Origin: Winogradskyella sp. KYW1333
GTDB lineage: Bacteria > Bacteroidota > Bacteroidia > Flavobacteriales > Flavobacteriaceae
Assembly (NCBI RefSeq): GCF_003335675.1
Contig: NZ_QPHL01000011.1
Location: 1 to 64,000, forward strand
Reading direction: 5' to 3'
Length of the DNA: 64,000 nucleotides
In this document: positions 45,071-53,785 of the stretch, in pieces
How the letters are laid out: each line of letters begins with the position of its first letter
How positions within the stretch are numbered: the stretch's first letter is position 1
Translations under genes and position numbers: made by a program
Notes under the pieces: model-generated
The model's input: the letters and a program-made list of their open reading frames with translations, nothing else
What the model was told of the DNA's origin: nothing
Databases searched by the model: none

Positions 45071-46180
45071 TTGATAAAGCTTCACGATTTATGTTTCAAA
45101 CCTTTTATCTCTGAAGAACAAATTCAATCTTCAGTTGAAAAAATGGTCGAAGAAATCGCTTCGGATCTTGGAGATGAGATGCCTGTTTTTGTTGGCATAC
45201 TCAATGGCTCATTTATGTTTGTGAGCGACTTTGTAAAATTATATCCAAAACCTTGTGAAGTAACTTTTATTAAGTTAGCATCTTATGAAGGTGTAAAGTC
45301 TACTGAGGATATACAAAGATTAATTGGATTAACCCAAGATTTAACAGGCAGAACTGTTGTAATACTGGAAGATATTATAGATTCTGGTAATACGTTGGAA
45401 GAAGTGCATAGAATTTTTAGAAATGAGAATGTAAAACAGCTAGTTATTGCTACATTATTCCATAAACCAGAAGCTTACAAAAAAGATTATAAACTCCATT
45501 ATGTTGGTATGGAGATTCCTAATAAGTTTATTGTTGGTTACGGATTAGACTATAGAGGACTTGGAAGAGACATACCAGCTGTATATCAATTAAAAACAAC
45601 TCAACATATGACCAATCTTGTTCTATTTGGCCCTCCGGGTGCAGGTAAAGGAACTCAAGCGAATTTTTTAAAGGAAAAATATGATTTAGTGCACATCTCA
45701 ACAGGAGATGTCTTTAGATATAATATTAAGAATGAGACTGCTCTTGGAATGTTAGCTAAGTCTTACATAGATAAAGGAGAATTGGTGCCAGACCAAGTTA
45801 CCATTGATATGCTTAATAAGGAAGTTGAAAAAAATGCCGATGCAAAAGGTTTTATTTTCGATGGTTTTCCAAGAACCAATGCACAAGCGAAAGCATTGGA
45901 TAACTTAATGCAATCTAAAGATTGTCAAATTAATGCAATGGTAGCACTAGAGGTAGAGGATGAAGTATTAGTTGGTAGATTGTTAGAGCGTGGTAAAACA
46001 AGTGGAAGAGCTGATGATGCTGATGAAAGTATTATAAGAAATAGAATAAAGGAATACTACGACAAAACAGCAATTTTAAAAGATTATTACTCAGAACAGG
46101 ATAAATATTTTGGTGTTGATGGTGTAGGAAGTATTGAAGAAATTACAATTCGTTTGAGTGCTGTAATTGATAATTTATAA
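45071..46180 (+). CDS. Hypoxanthine phosphoribosyltransferase-adenylate kinase fusion
   Basis: This is one 369-aa chain with two purine enzymes. Residues 1 to about 178 are hypoxanthine phosphoribosyltransferase, with the PRPP loop VVILEDIIDSGNTLEE and GYGLDYRGLGRDIP. Residue 180 onward is adenylate kinase, with P-loop LFGPPGAGKGTQ, STGDVFR, FDGFPRTNAQ and SGRADDADE, of the short-LID type without zinc cysteines. The linker is only about five residues (KTTQH). The first enzyme salvages hypoxanthine/guanine and the second balances AMP, ADP and ATP. Start TTG 45071 is the only one that keeps the N-terminus (IKLHDLCFKPFIS). TATCTTTG at 45041-45048 is a likely -7 box. ATG 45608 could give a separate Adk. 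Confidence 0.92.
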   Translation: MIKLHDLCFKPFISEEQIQSSVEKMVEEIASDLGDEMPVFVGILNGSFMFVSDFVKLYPKPCEVTFIKLASYEGVKSTEDIQRLIGLTQDLTGRTVVILEDIIDSGNTLEEVHRIFRNENVKQLVIATLFHKPEAYKKDYKLHYVGMEIPNKFIVGYGLDYRGLGRDIPAVYQLKTTQHMTNLVLFGPPGAGKGTQANFLKEKYDLVHISTGDVFRYNIKNETALGMLAKSYIDKGELVPDQVTIDMLNKEVEKNADAKGFIFDGFPRTNAQAKALDNLMQSKDCQINAMVALEVEDEVLVGRLLERGKTSGRADDADESIIRNRIKEYYDKTAILKDYYSEQDKYFGVDGVGSIEEITIRLSAVIDNL

Positions 46181-46220
46181 TAAAACAAGTATTGTACTAA
46201 ATACTTATTGATTTTATGCC

Positions 46221-47219
46221 ATGACCGAAGGAAATTTTGTAGACTACGTAAAAATGCATGTTACATCGGGAAATGGAGGTAAAGGATCAGTACATTTACA
46301 CCGCGAAAAATATATTCAAAAAGGTGGTCCTGATGGAGGTGATGGTGGTCGTGGTGGTCATATAATTATAAAAGGTAATTCCAATCTTTGGACATTAATT
46401 CACTTAAAATTCAAACGTCATATAAAAGCAGGACATGGGGCTCATGGTAGTTCAGGTAGAAGTACTGGAGCAGACGGTGAAGATGCAATAATAGAAGTGC
46501 CATTAGGAACTGTTGTTCGTGATACTGAAACGAACGACGTGCTTTTTGAAATTACTGAAGATGGCGAAGAAAAGATTGTCGCAGAAGGAGGTAAAGGTGG
46601 ACGCGGAAACTGGCATTTTAAGAGCTCTACAAATCAAACACCACGTTACGCACAACCCGGAATTCCATTAGAAGAAAAGGATATTACTTTAGAGTTGAAG
46701 GTCCTGGCAGATGTTGGGTTAGTGGGGTTTCCTAATGCCGGTAAATCTACGCTATTGTCTGTATTAACTTCAGCAAAACCAAAAATTGCTGATTATGAGT
46801 TTACCACATTAAAACCTAACTTAGGTATTGTAAAATATCGCGATTATCAATCATTTGTTATTGCTGATATTCCTGGTATAATTGAAGGAGCAGCAGAAGG
46901 TAAAGGCCTTGGATATTATTTTTTGAGACATATAGAGCGAAATTCGATATTGTTGTTTTTAATTCCGGCTGACGCTAAAGATATTGTAGAGCAGTATAAT
47001 ATATTGATAGATGAATTAAGAAGATATAATCCCGAAATGTTAGACAAGGAAAGATTTGTTGTAATTTCAAAATCTGATATGTTAGATGATGAATTGAAGT
47101 CTGAAATTTCTGCTATTTTAGATGAAGATCTTGAGGCTGATTATATTTTTATTTCTTCAGTAGCTCAACAAGGTCTTACAGAATTGAAAGACAAACTCTG
47201 GCAAATGCTAAATGAATAA
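46221..47219 (+). CDS. obgE: GTPase ObgE/CgtA
   Basis: Obg is a ribosome-associated GTPase linked to large-subunit assembly and growth control. The glycine-rich Obg fold fills residues 1-158 (for example [14 protein letters not shown] and [16 protein letters not shown]). The G domain follows with [28 protein letters not shown] and the guanine specificity motif ISKSD. The C-terminal domain of some Obgs is absent, as is usual in Bacteroidota. The length is 332 aa. It follows the hpt-adk fusion by 40 bases. Confidence 0.96.
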   Translation: MTEGNFVDYVKMHVTSGNGGKGSVHLHREKYIQKGGPDGGDGGRGGHIIIKGNSNLWTLIHLKFKRHIKAGHGAHGSSGRSTGADGEDAIIEVPLGTVVRDTETNDVLFEITEDGEEKIVAEGGKGGRGNWHFKSSTNQTPRYAQPGIPLEEKDITLELKVLADVGLVGFPNAGKSTLLSVLTSAKPKIADYEFTTLKPNLGIVKYRDYQSFVIADIPGIIEGAAEGKGLGYYFLRHIERNSILLFLIPADAKDIVEQYNILIDELRRYNPEMLDKERFVVISKSDMLDDELKSEISAILDEDLEADYIFISSVAQQGLTELKDKLWQMLNE

Positions 47220-47231
47220 TTGTTAATTATT

Positions 47232-47948
47232 ATGAAGGCTTGGATAAAAAGTATTGTCGAATATAATAACAACAAATTAAGTAGAAGCTTTGCATTTTTT
47301 ATACAATTTTTAATTGTTCTATCAGTAATTACGTTTTCCATTGAAACGATTCCAAATCTTAAGTCTCAAACTAGATATATACTAAATTCAATAGAGATTT
47401 TTTGTGTTGCCATATTTACAATAGAATACTTACTGAGAATTTTTGTAGCTGATAGAAAATTCAAATTCATCTTTAGTTTTTTTGGTTTAATTGACCTCTT
47501 TGCCATACTTCCATTTTATTTATCCTTTGGTGTGGATTTAAGATCACTTAGAGTTTTGAGAATGTTCAGATTATTTAGACTATTAAAATTAGTAAGGTAT
47601 AATAATGCTATGCGCCATTTTACAAAAGCAATGCTAATGGCAAAAGAGCAAATCATCCTTTTTATGGCCATAACATTGGTGCTAATCTATTTTGCTGCTG
47701 TAGGGATATATTATTTTGAAAATGAAGCACAGCCAGAGTATTTCTCCTCCATTTTTGATAGTCTATGGTGGTCAATAATTACGCTCACAACAGTTGGTTA
47801 TGGTGATGTTTATCCTATAACTATGGGTGGGCGAATCTTCACTTTTTTTATACTTTTAATTGGTTTGGGAATTGTGGCAATTCCAACAGGTATAATATCT
47901 TCTTCTCTTACAAAAGTGATTAATTTAAAAGAGGGGGAGAATGATTAA
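47232..47948 (+). CDS. Voltage-gated-type potassium channel
   Basis: This is a single-subunit ion channel with the six-helix plan. I start it at ATG 47232, since the upstream TTG at 47220 overlaps the obgE stop region and adds only LII residues. S4-like helix DLRSLRVLRMFRLFRLLKLV (about residues 101-120) has Arg/Lys every third position, as in voltage sensors. The pore helix is followed by the selectivity filter TTVGYGDVYP. The C-terminus is short, without RCK or cyclic-nucleotide domains. The length is 238 aa. It probably conducts K+; gating cannot be proven from sequence. Confidence 0.88.
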   Translation: MKAWIKSIVEYNNNKLSRSFAFFIQFLIVLSVITFSIETIPNLKSQTRYILNSIEIFCVAIFTIEYLLRIFVADRKFKFIFSFFGLIDLFAILPFYLSFGVDLRSLRVLRMFRLFRLLKLVRYNNAMRHFTKAMLMAKEQIILFMAITLVLIYFAAVGIYYFENEAQPEYFSSIFDSLWWSIITLTTVGYGDVYPITMGGRIFTFFILLIGLGIVAIPTGIISSSLTKVINLKEGEND

Positions 47949-48264
47949 AACACATTATTACATTGTTCTTTTTAGTATAAACAGAGAAAATAAGATACTT
48001 TAATTTACCTAGATATTATTAATTTGAGTATTTGTAAATGTAGCTTAGTATAATGGCATTATAATCTTTATATAATTTTATAGATAAGGTTGACCTTTCA
48101 ATGAAAATACCTTCAAAAGTTATTTCAAAAATTAAGTGAATAGAGTAAAACTACCTTTTCATTGAGGGAAGTTAAGCAATTTGCTAGTGAAACGAAACGT
48201 TAAGTTTATATGATTTTACGACTGATACTTTAATTGTATTTTTGTTATTGAAAGCCAGTTTGCT
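47949..48264. other. 316-bp spacer with long inverted repeat
   Basis: No convincing ORF or RNA gene is seen here. TCAATGAAAA at 48098-48107 pairs perfectly with TTTTCATTGA at 48156-48165, with three more G-containing pairs outward, around a 48-base loop. A TATTTTTG promoter-like box at 48237-48244 precedes the TPR gene, but without a good -33 element. A weak tRNA-like stretch lies at about 48035-48090. Confidence 0.5.
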
Positions 48265-49218
48265 ATGTTAAAATATATATGGATACTTTTCATTTCTTCA
48301 ATATGCTTTTCACAAAGTTCTATTGACAAAGCAGAAATGTATATTTCATCAAAAAAGTTTGTTAGTGCCCAAAGCGAAATGCAAAATTATCTTGCGACTA
48401 ACCCAGATCATGTTAAGGCGAATGAACTTTTAGGTGATGCTTATGGTCATCAAAGAAAATGGGATAAAGCCATTGAACAATACAAAACTTTAAAGGAGAA
48501 AAATCCCAATAATGCGAATTATCATTATAAATATGGTGGAGCCCTTGGTATGAAGGCCAGAAGTATTAGCAAGATTAAAGCACTTGGGATTATTGGAGAT
48601 GTTAAACGTTCTTTTTTAACTGCAGCTCAGTTAGATCCTAAACATATAGATACGCGTTGGGCTTTAGTTGATCTATATGTGTCATTACCTGGTATAGTAG
48701 GCGGAAGTTATTCTAAGGCCTTAAAGTATGCTGATGAACTTGAAAAATTGTCTAAAGTAGATGGTTATTTGGCCAAAGGCTATGTGTACGAATATGATGA
48801 CGAACCAGAATTAGCCGAAAAATATTATAGATTGGCAATAAAAGTTGGTGGCTCTGTAACCTGTTATGAAAAACTCACTAACTTTTATGACAAGCAAAAG
48901 CAACCTGATAAGGCTATAGGGACATTAGAAGCTTCTCAACAAAAGCATCAACGTAATGCTATCCATTATCAAATTGGAAAGGTTTGTGCGGATTATAATT
49001 TTCAATTAGAAAAAGGGGAAAAGTGTCTTAATGCTTATTTGGCGAATTATTCAGCCAAAGATGGTGTACCCAAAGAATGGGCCTATTATCGTTTAGCACA
49101 GATATACAGGCATAAAAATGAAAAATCAAAAGCATTACTCTGGATCAATAAAGCCATCACCGGCTTACCAAAAATTGATGTGTTTAAGGAAGAAAAATAT
49201 TTAATATCAATACTTTAG
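48265..49218 (+). CDS. TPR repeat protein, exported
   Basis: This 317-aa protein has a signal peptide (about residues 1-16, ending at CFSQ) and then tetratricopeptide repeats. Repeat-like blocks are visible at about 20-52, 52-86, 155-190, 188-222 and 270-305, with the usual small-residue spacing (for example ANELLGDAYGHQRKWDKAIEQY). It is predicted periplasmic and a scaffold for protein contacts. Its partner is unknown. Its TAG stop sits exactly at the boundary of a TolC-family fragment, so the gene borders a deletion junction, though its C-terminus looks natural. Confidence 0.82.
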   Translation: MLKYIWILFISSICFSQSSIDKAEMYISSKKFVSAQSEMQNYLATNPDHVKANELLGDAYGHQRKWDKAIEQYKTLKEKNPNNANYHYKYGGALGMKARSISKIKALGIIGDVKRSFLTAAQLDPKHIDTRWALVDLYVSLPGIVGGSYSKALKYADELEKLSKVDGYLAKGYVYEYDDEPELAEKYYRLAIKVGGSVTCYEKLTNFYDKQKQPDKAIGTLEASQQKHQRNAIHYQIGKVCADYNFQLEKGEKCLNAYLANYSAKDGVPKEWAYYRLAQIYRHKNEKSKALLWINKAITGLPKIDVFKEEKYLISIL

Positions 49219-49550
49219 ATTTAAAACTCACAAGGATTAAACTATCTGATACTGAATTTGAGAGAGATGCAACTCGTGTAAATATTCAGAATAAAAATGA
49301 TGCCTTAAAGCAAGAGCTCAATTCTTATGCAGTAAAGATTGAAATTACCAATCAAATGGTAACTGATTATGAAAGAATGCTAGAAGCAGAAGAACTTAAA
49401 TTTCAGTTGGGAGAAAGTTCACTGTTTTTGGTAAATTCTCGTGAATCTAAATTGATAGATGGGCAGTTAAAAGCCGTATCAATACAAAATAAGTTTTTTA
49501 ATACAAAAGCCAAGTTATTTAATAGTCTGGCATTCAACCCAGACTTATAA
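49215..49550 (+). pseudogene. 3' fragment of a TolC-family outer membrane efflux gene
   Basis: From 49215 to the TAA at 49548-49550 one frame stays open and encodes the C-terminal part of a TolC-like efflux protein: LDLKLTRIKLSDTEF, then QELNSYAVKIEITNQMV, AEELKFQLGESSLFLVNSR and ESKLIDGQL. These are helix motifs typical of flavobacterial TolC homologues. The first 350 or so residues, the signal peptide and a start codon are absent, and the fragment overlaps the stop of the TPR gene in another frame. It is therefore a truncated remnant. The first in-frame ATG (49356) would give 64 aa with no export signal. Confidence 0.85.
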
Positions 49551-49617
49551 AAAAGTTAGTTTGTAATTAACTACTTGGTTATTTGGAAATTGCACCTTGT
49601 AGTTTGATATTTGTTAC

Positions 49618-50976
49618 ATGAATGTACATTTTATTGCTATTGGTGGTGCTGCTATGCATAACTTGGCCTTAGCCTTGCACAATAAAGGTTATAATGTCAC
49701 AGGTAGTGACGATACAATTTTTGATCCCTCTAGATCTAGGTTAGAGGCGAAGGGATTATTACCTGAAGAATTTGGTTGGTTTCCGGAGAAAGTATCCTCT
49801 AACTTGGATGCGATTGTACTGGGAATGCATGCAAAAGCAGATAACCCTGAACTTCTAAAAGCTCAAGAGTTAGGCCTTAAAATTTACAGTTATCCAGAAT
49901 TTTTATACGAGCAATCCAAACACAAAACACGAGTAGTGATTGGTGGAAGCCATGGTAAAACGACGATTACATCCATGATTTTGCATGTTATGAACTATCA
50001 TGATAGAGATGTAGATTACATGGTTGGCGCGCAGTTAGAAGGTTTTGATGTAATGGTTAAACTCACAGAAGACAATGACTTTATTGTTCTAGAAGGTGAT
50101 GAATATCTGAGTTCTCCAATAGACAGGCGATCGAAATTTCATTTGTATAAACCTAACATTGCATTGCTAAGCGGTATAGCTTGGGATCATATCAATGTAT
50201 TTCCAACATATGAGAATTACGTGGAGCAGTTTAGCATTTTTGTAGACTCCATTGTAACGGGTGGAAGTATCAATTATAATGAAGAAGATGAAGAAGTAAA
50301 GCGTGTTGTATTGGCATCAGAAAATCAAATACGCAAGTTACCGTATAGAACACCAGATTATTCTGTGGAAGACGGTGTTACTTTATTAGAAACACCAGAA
50401 GGGCCAATGCCAATTGAAGTCTTTGGTGCACATAACCTAAACAACCTTGCAGGTGCCAAATGGATTTGCCAGCATATGGGTATAGATGAAGATGACTTTT
50501 ATGAAGCCATATCTACTTTCAAAGGTGCGAGTAAACGCTTAGAGAAAATTGCTGAAAGCTCAAATAGTGTGGTATACAAAGATTTTGCACATTCACCAAG
50601 TAAGGTAGAGGCTACAACTAAAGCTGTTAAAAGTCAATATAGCGATAGAGAATTAATAGCCTGCCTAGAACTTCATACCTATAGTAGTTTAAATGCAGAA
50701 TTTTTAAAAGAATACAAAGGTGCCCTTGATGCTGCAGATGTTGCAGTAGTATTTTATTCACCACATGCGGTTGAAATTAAAAAGTTGGAAGAAGTTACTC
50801 ACGAGCAAGTTGCAAATGCTTTTGAGCGAGATGATTTAATAATATATACTAATCCTGAGGATTTTAAAAACTCCTTGTTCTCACAAAATTTTGAAAATAA
50901 ATCATTGCTACTAATGAGTTCTGGTAATTATGGAGGCTTAGATTTTGATGAGGTGAAGGGACTTTTTAAGAGTTAG
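49618..50976 (+). CDS. mpl: UDP-N-acetylmuramate:L-alanyl-gamma-D-glutamyl-meso-diaminopimelate ligase
   Basis: Mpl joins recycled tripeptide to UDP-MurNAc and so bypasses MurC, MurD and MurE. The N-terminal FIAIGGAAMHNLAL is the MurC/Mpl type loop. The ATP loop is IGGSHGKTTITSM, FIVLEGDEYL is the acidic motif that distinguishes Mpl from MurC, and DFAHSPSKVEAT is the C-terminal motif. The length is 452 aa. GATATTTG at 49606-49613 is a one-mismatch -7 box with TTTG 20 bases upstream. With AnmK in the same window this supports active wall recycling. Confidence 0.93.
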   Translation: MNVHFIAIGGAAMHNLALALHNKGYNVTGSDDTIFDPSRSRLEAKGLLPEEFGWFPEKVSSNLDAIVLGMHAKADNPELLKAQELGLKIYSYPEFLYEQSKHKTRVVIGGSHGKTTITSMILHVMNYHDRDVDYMVGAQLEGFDVMVKLTEDNDFIVLEGDEYLSSPIDRRSKFHLYKPNIALLSGIAWDHINVFPTYENYVEQFSIFVDSIVTGGSINYNEEDEEVKRVVLASENQIRKLPYRTPDYSVEDGVTLLETPEGPMPIEVFGAHNLNNLAGAKWICQHMGIDEDDFYEAISTFKGASKRLEKIAESSNSVVYKDFAHSPSKVEATTKAVKSQYSDRELIACLELHTYSSLNAEFLKEYKGALDAADVAVVFYSPHAVEIKKLEEVTHEQVANAFERDDLIIYTNPEDFKNSLFSQNFENKSLLLMSSGNYGGLDFDEVKGLFKS

Positions 50977-51053
50977 TAAACGCCTCAGTATATTATTATT
51001 TCCTTGATAAAGTAATTAATTTTTTATATTGACATGTTATAATCATATAAGAA

Positions 51054-51683
51054 ATGAAAAAAACACTTTCACTATTATTATCCTTTGTTTTGTTTTGTTT
51101 TTTGAAAAGCTGTGGAGATTCATTTGAACCTACTTATACTGAACAGTCTGAACAATCCGAAAATCAAGATATTGTAACAAGTGCAAGTGGAGTACAGTAT
51201 CCTTCTTTGGATCCACCTTCACATCAATACTGTGGTCCGGGTTGGGGACGAAAATTTTGTCGATTTTTATCTAAATATGATGGTACAATCTGGACAGATG
51301 CAGGAAATTATTATAGCGACTTTTCAGATATAAAACTTTCAAACTTTTCAGGCAATGAATATTTCATATCCTTTTTTAATCTTGATAGTATTACTTCATA
51401 TTGTGATGGTTGGAAATTAGGTGAAACAACTAACAATGGAATAAAATGGAATATAAGAACCCAAAAAGATGAAGTGGATAGGTTTTGGTTTGCTTATGAA
51501 TATTATGGATCTAGTGAAGAAATTGAATACACTGTAACTCATAAATATGAAGTAATTGATGGTTTACTTCATTTTTCAACTACTGATGGTCAAACATTTA
51601 TTTTCACTCCATCTGAAAGAAATTATACAGAAGAGTTTCTTGATACAAACGAAATAATTTATTTAGAAGGATGTATCTTTTAA
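51054..51683 (+). CDS. Hypothetical lipoprotein
   Basis: I do not recognise this 209-aa protein. It begins with a lipoprotein signal (MKKTLSLLLSFVLFCFLKSC, C20 lipidated) followed by an acidic, Gln/Ser-rich spacer (about 24-45). The remainder is rich in aromatic residues and has predicted strands, with Cys pairs (C64/C72 near QYCGPGWGRKFCRF, and C120 and C207) that may form disulfides. It is downstream of mpl by 77 bases and convergent with the PLP enzyme. It may be a surface-exposed accessory protein. Confidence 0.7.
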   Translation: MKKTLSLLLSFVLFCFLKSCGDSFEPTYTEQSEQSENQDIVTSASGVQYPSLDPPSHQYCGPGWGRKFCRFLSKYDGTIWTDAGNYYSDFSDIKLSNFSGNEYFISFFNLDSITSYCDGWKLGETTNNGIKWNIRTQKDEVDRFWFAYEYYGSSEEIEYTVTHKYEVIDGLLHFSTTDGQTFIFTPSERNYTEEFLDTNEIIYLEGCIF

Positions 51684-51784
51684 TAATTTTCCCACTGTAA
51701 CAACTTTTCACTTTTAGGAGGTACGGTTTTGACTTTAGGTATTATGTTAAAGAACTGATTTAAGGTTGTAAGTAATCTATTTTA

Positions 51785-51822
51785 TAGGTGTCAAACATTT
51801 TTTAATGGTAGTACGACACCTA
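51785..51822. repeat. Inverted repeat in a convergent gap
   Basis: TAGGTGTC at 51785-51792 is the exact inverted copy of GACACCTA at 51815-51822, separated by 22 bases. There is no T-run after either arm, so it is not a classical terminator. It lies between convergent genes 51054 and 51856 and may be a transcript-ending hairpin or the trace of a small mobile element. Confidence 0.5.
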
Positions 51823-51855
51823 GCGAATTTCAGCGAAAATTTTGAAAACCGCAAA

Positions 51856-53700
51856 CTAGATATTGTCAGCAAAATCTTGAAACACAGATTTGTGCTTGTT
51901 TAAATCCAAATTAGGGGATACTGCAATACGTGCTATATAATCTTTATCGCCTTCTTTAGTAGTGCCTTGTGTTGAGGTCGCAGGTATGGTCCAATAACAA
52001 CCTTTTAATTGCCCATAACTCACACAGTATTTACTTTCATCAGGTATTTCAGTAATCATTAGGTTAATCAACTTATGGTTTAAAGTGCGTTTATACTTTT
52101 CCTTTTCTTCTGGGGTATTGCCTTTGGTTGGTAAGTCTAAAGAGAATACTGAAGGAGTAAATCCCTGTTGCGCTAAGTCTTCAGAAACAAAATTGATTTT
52201 AGCGCAGGGTAGCGTTTCTTCAATAAAGCTCACAAAGTCCCTTGTATTCTTATACGCATCAGAAATACGTTGAAGCATGGATGGCATTTGATTTGCTAGA
52301 ATTTGATATTGTAAATCTGTAGCTTCATTATCGCAGAGGGAAAGATGAGTCTCAATCTTAGATATCAAATGTTTAGCAGAATCGTTTGCTAGACAATAAC
52401 CTGCCGTACATTTACCACCACTTGGAAACTTGGACCCGCTAATATATGCTATGGTTTGAATTGATGCTAGTAAGCTAGCGTCACTTAAAAATTGAAGGTT
52501 TGGACAAAATGTTTGATCTAAAATTAATATAGGTGCAATCGCTATATTTCCATTAGAACTACTTCGTTCTTTAGTTAATACAGCTTTTAAAGCTTGCATG
52601 TCTGGGACTTCTACCCTTGGGTTGGTAGGTATTTCAGCAATGATGTAAGGAACAGCATCTTCTTTCGCTATGGTAATCAAAACAACTTCAAGACTCGCTA
52701 CCATATCATTATCTCCATCCACTTGTAGATCCACAATATCAACATTATCAAGCGTTGCAGCTACGCGTCTAGCTTGATCATTAGTACCTCCATAACAGTT
52801 TGTTGGCACTATAAATTTAATTGGTTTACCATTATGTTGTTCTAAAGCGTGGTCTACTAATCCCATCATAATAGCATATTGAATAGATAAACCACTAGAA
52901 CCAATTATTGCTTTAGAATTTACATTGTTAATAGTACTAATAGTATTAAGAACGCGATTTTTAGAATCTTCTAAATTGTAATCTAAATAATAAAGATCTG
53001 ATTGCGATGCTATGGATTGTAAAACTGTAACACAGTTAGCTGGTGTCATAGCTATGGATTCTCTTCGTCTTACATGCTGAATTTCTTTAGCGTAGTCGGT
53101 CTTGTCGTCACTATGAATTACAATAACACTACCTGTTTTTTTATAAATTTTAACTGTGAAATCAATGTTTTTGCTTGTAATTAATTGATTCGATTGGTTC
53201 TGGTCTACAACTAAAATCGTACTGCCCTCAAATTCAGAGATTAGATTAATATCCTCGATTTGAATTAAGTCAAAATTATATCCATAAACCCGCTTTATAG
53301 TTTTTGGATTTAACCCTTTTGGGATTGCACCTGTGTAAATGATACGGGTTTTTTTTCTGTTTAATAAATTGCTCCTTAAAACAGCTAGAATTGGCATAGT
53401 CTGCGATGAAAAACTGATTACTTGTTCTGAATGATTTCCGTTGAGCTTAGCAATTGTCCATTCTAAAACGCAAGATAAAGGATGTCCTAATCGAATATAA
53501 TCATAAGCTGTTGGCAGAATTTGTAGTGCAGAAGTATTGGTGTTATTGGCTTCAAATAATTGCTCAAACTGTTCTAAAAATTGGGTTTTTGCTAATGGTT
53601 CGGTATAAATATCTAAACGATGTGTCGTAAGATTAAGCCAATCCGGAGGTAAACCATCTAATAATTTACTCAGGTAATTAAGGACCTTTTTATTTTGCAT
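51856..53700 (-). CDS. Long Cys/Met-metabolism-type PLP-dependent enzyme
   Basis: This 614-aa protein has a C-terminal part resembling cystathionine gamma-synthase/beta-lyase enzymes. Supporting motifs are VPTNCYGGTNDQARR, ILDQTFCPN and the likely PLP lysine K424 in ISGSKFPSGGKC. The first 230 residues have no counterpart in the usual 380-430-aa enzymes and include DYIRLGHPLSCVLEW. Reading through the family, it likely acts on sulfur amino acids or a related gamma- or beta-substituted substrate, but the exact reaction cannot be stated. It is unlinked to met or cys genes here. Confidence 0.75.
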   Translation of the reverse strand: MQNKKVLNYLSKLLDGLPPDWLNLTTHRLDIYTEPLAKTQFLEQFEQLFEANNTNTSALQILPTAYDYIRLGHPLSCVLEWTIAKLNGNHSEQVISFSSQTMPILAVLRSNLLNRKKTRIIYTGAIPKGLNPKTIKRVYGYNFDLIQIEDINLISEFEGSTILVVDQNQSNQLITSKNIDFTVKIYKKTGSVIVIHSDDKTDYAKEIQHVRRRESIAMTPANCVTVLQSIASQSDLYYLDYNLEDSKNRVLNTISTINNVNSKAIIGSSGLSIQYAIMMGLVDHALEQHNGKPIKFIVPTNCYGGTNDQARRVAATLDNVDIVDLQVDGDNDMVASLEVVLITIAKEDAVPYIIAEIPTNPRVEVPDMQALKAVLTKERSSSNGNIAIAPILILDQTFCPNLQFLSDASLLASIQTIAYISGSKFPSGGKCTAGYCLANDSAKHLISKIETHLSLCDNEATDLQYQILANQMPSMLQRISDAYKNTRDFVSFIEETLPCAKINFVSEDLAQQGFTPSVFSLDLPTKGNTPEEKEKYKRTLNHKLINLMITEIPDESKYCVSYGQLKGCYWTIPATSTQGTTKEGDKDYIARIAVSPNLDLNKHKSVFQDFADNI

Positions 53701-53785
53701 TTTTAAGTCTTTAGAAAGATAAAGATACGTTAGTTACAATAGTTTAGGATGGTATAAATTATTTTTTATTGGTGTTTTCATTAAT

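Noticed and set aside
48035..48090. tRNA-like stretch (GTAGCTTAGTATAATGGCAT followed by a 5-bp anticodon-like stem with a 7-base loop)
   Set aside because: The D stem does not close, there is no GGTTCGAAT-type T arm and no matching acceptor stem. It is probably chance in AT-rich DNA.
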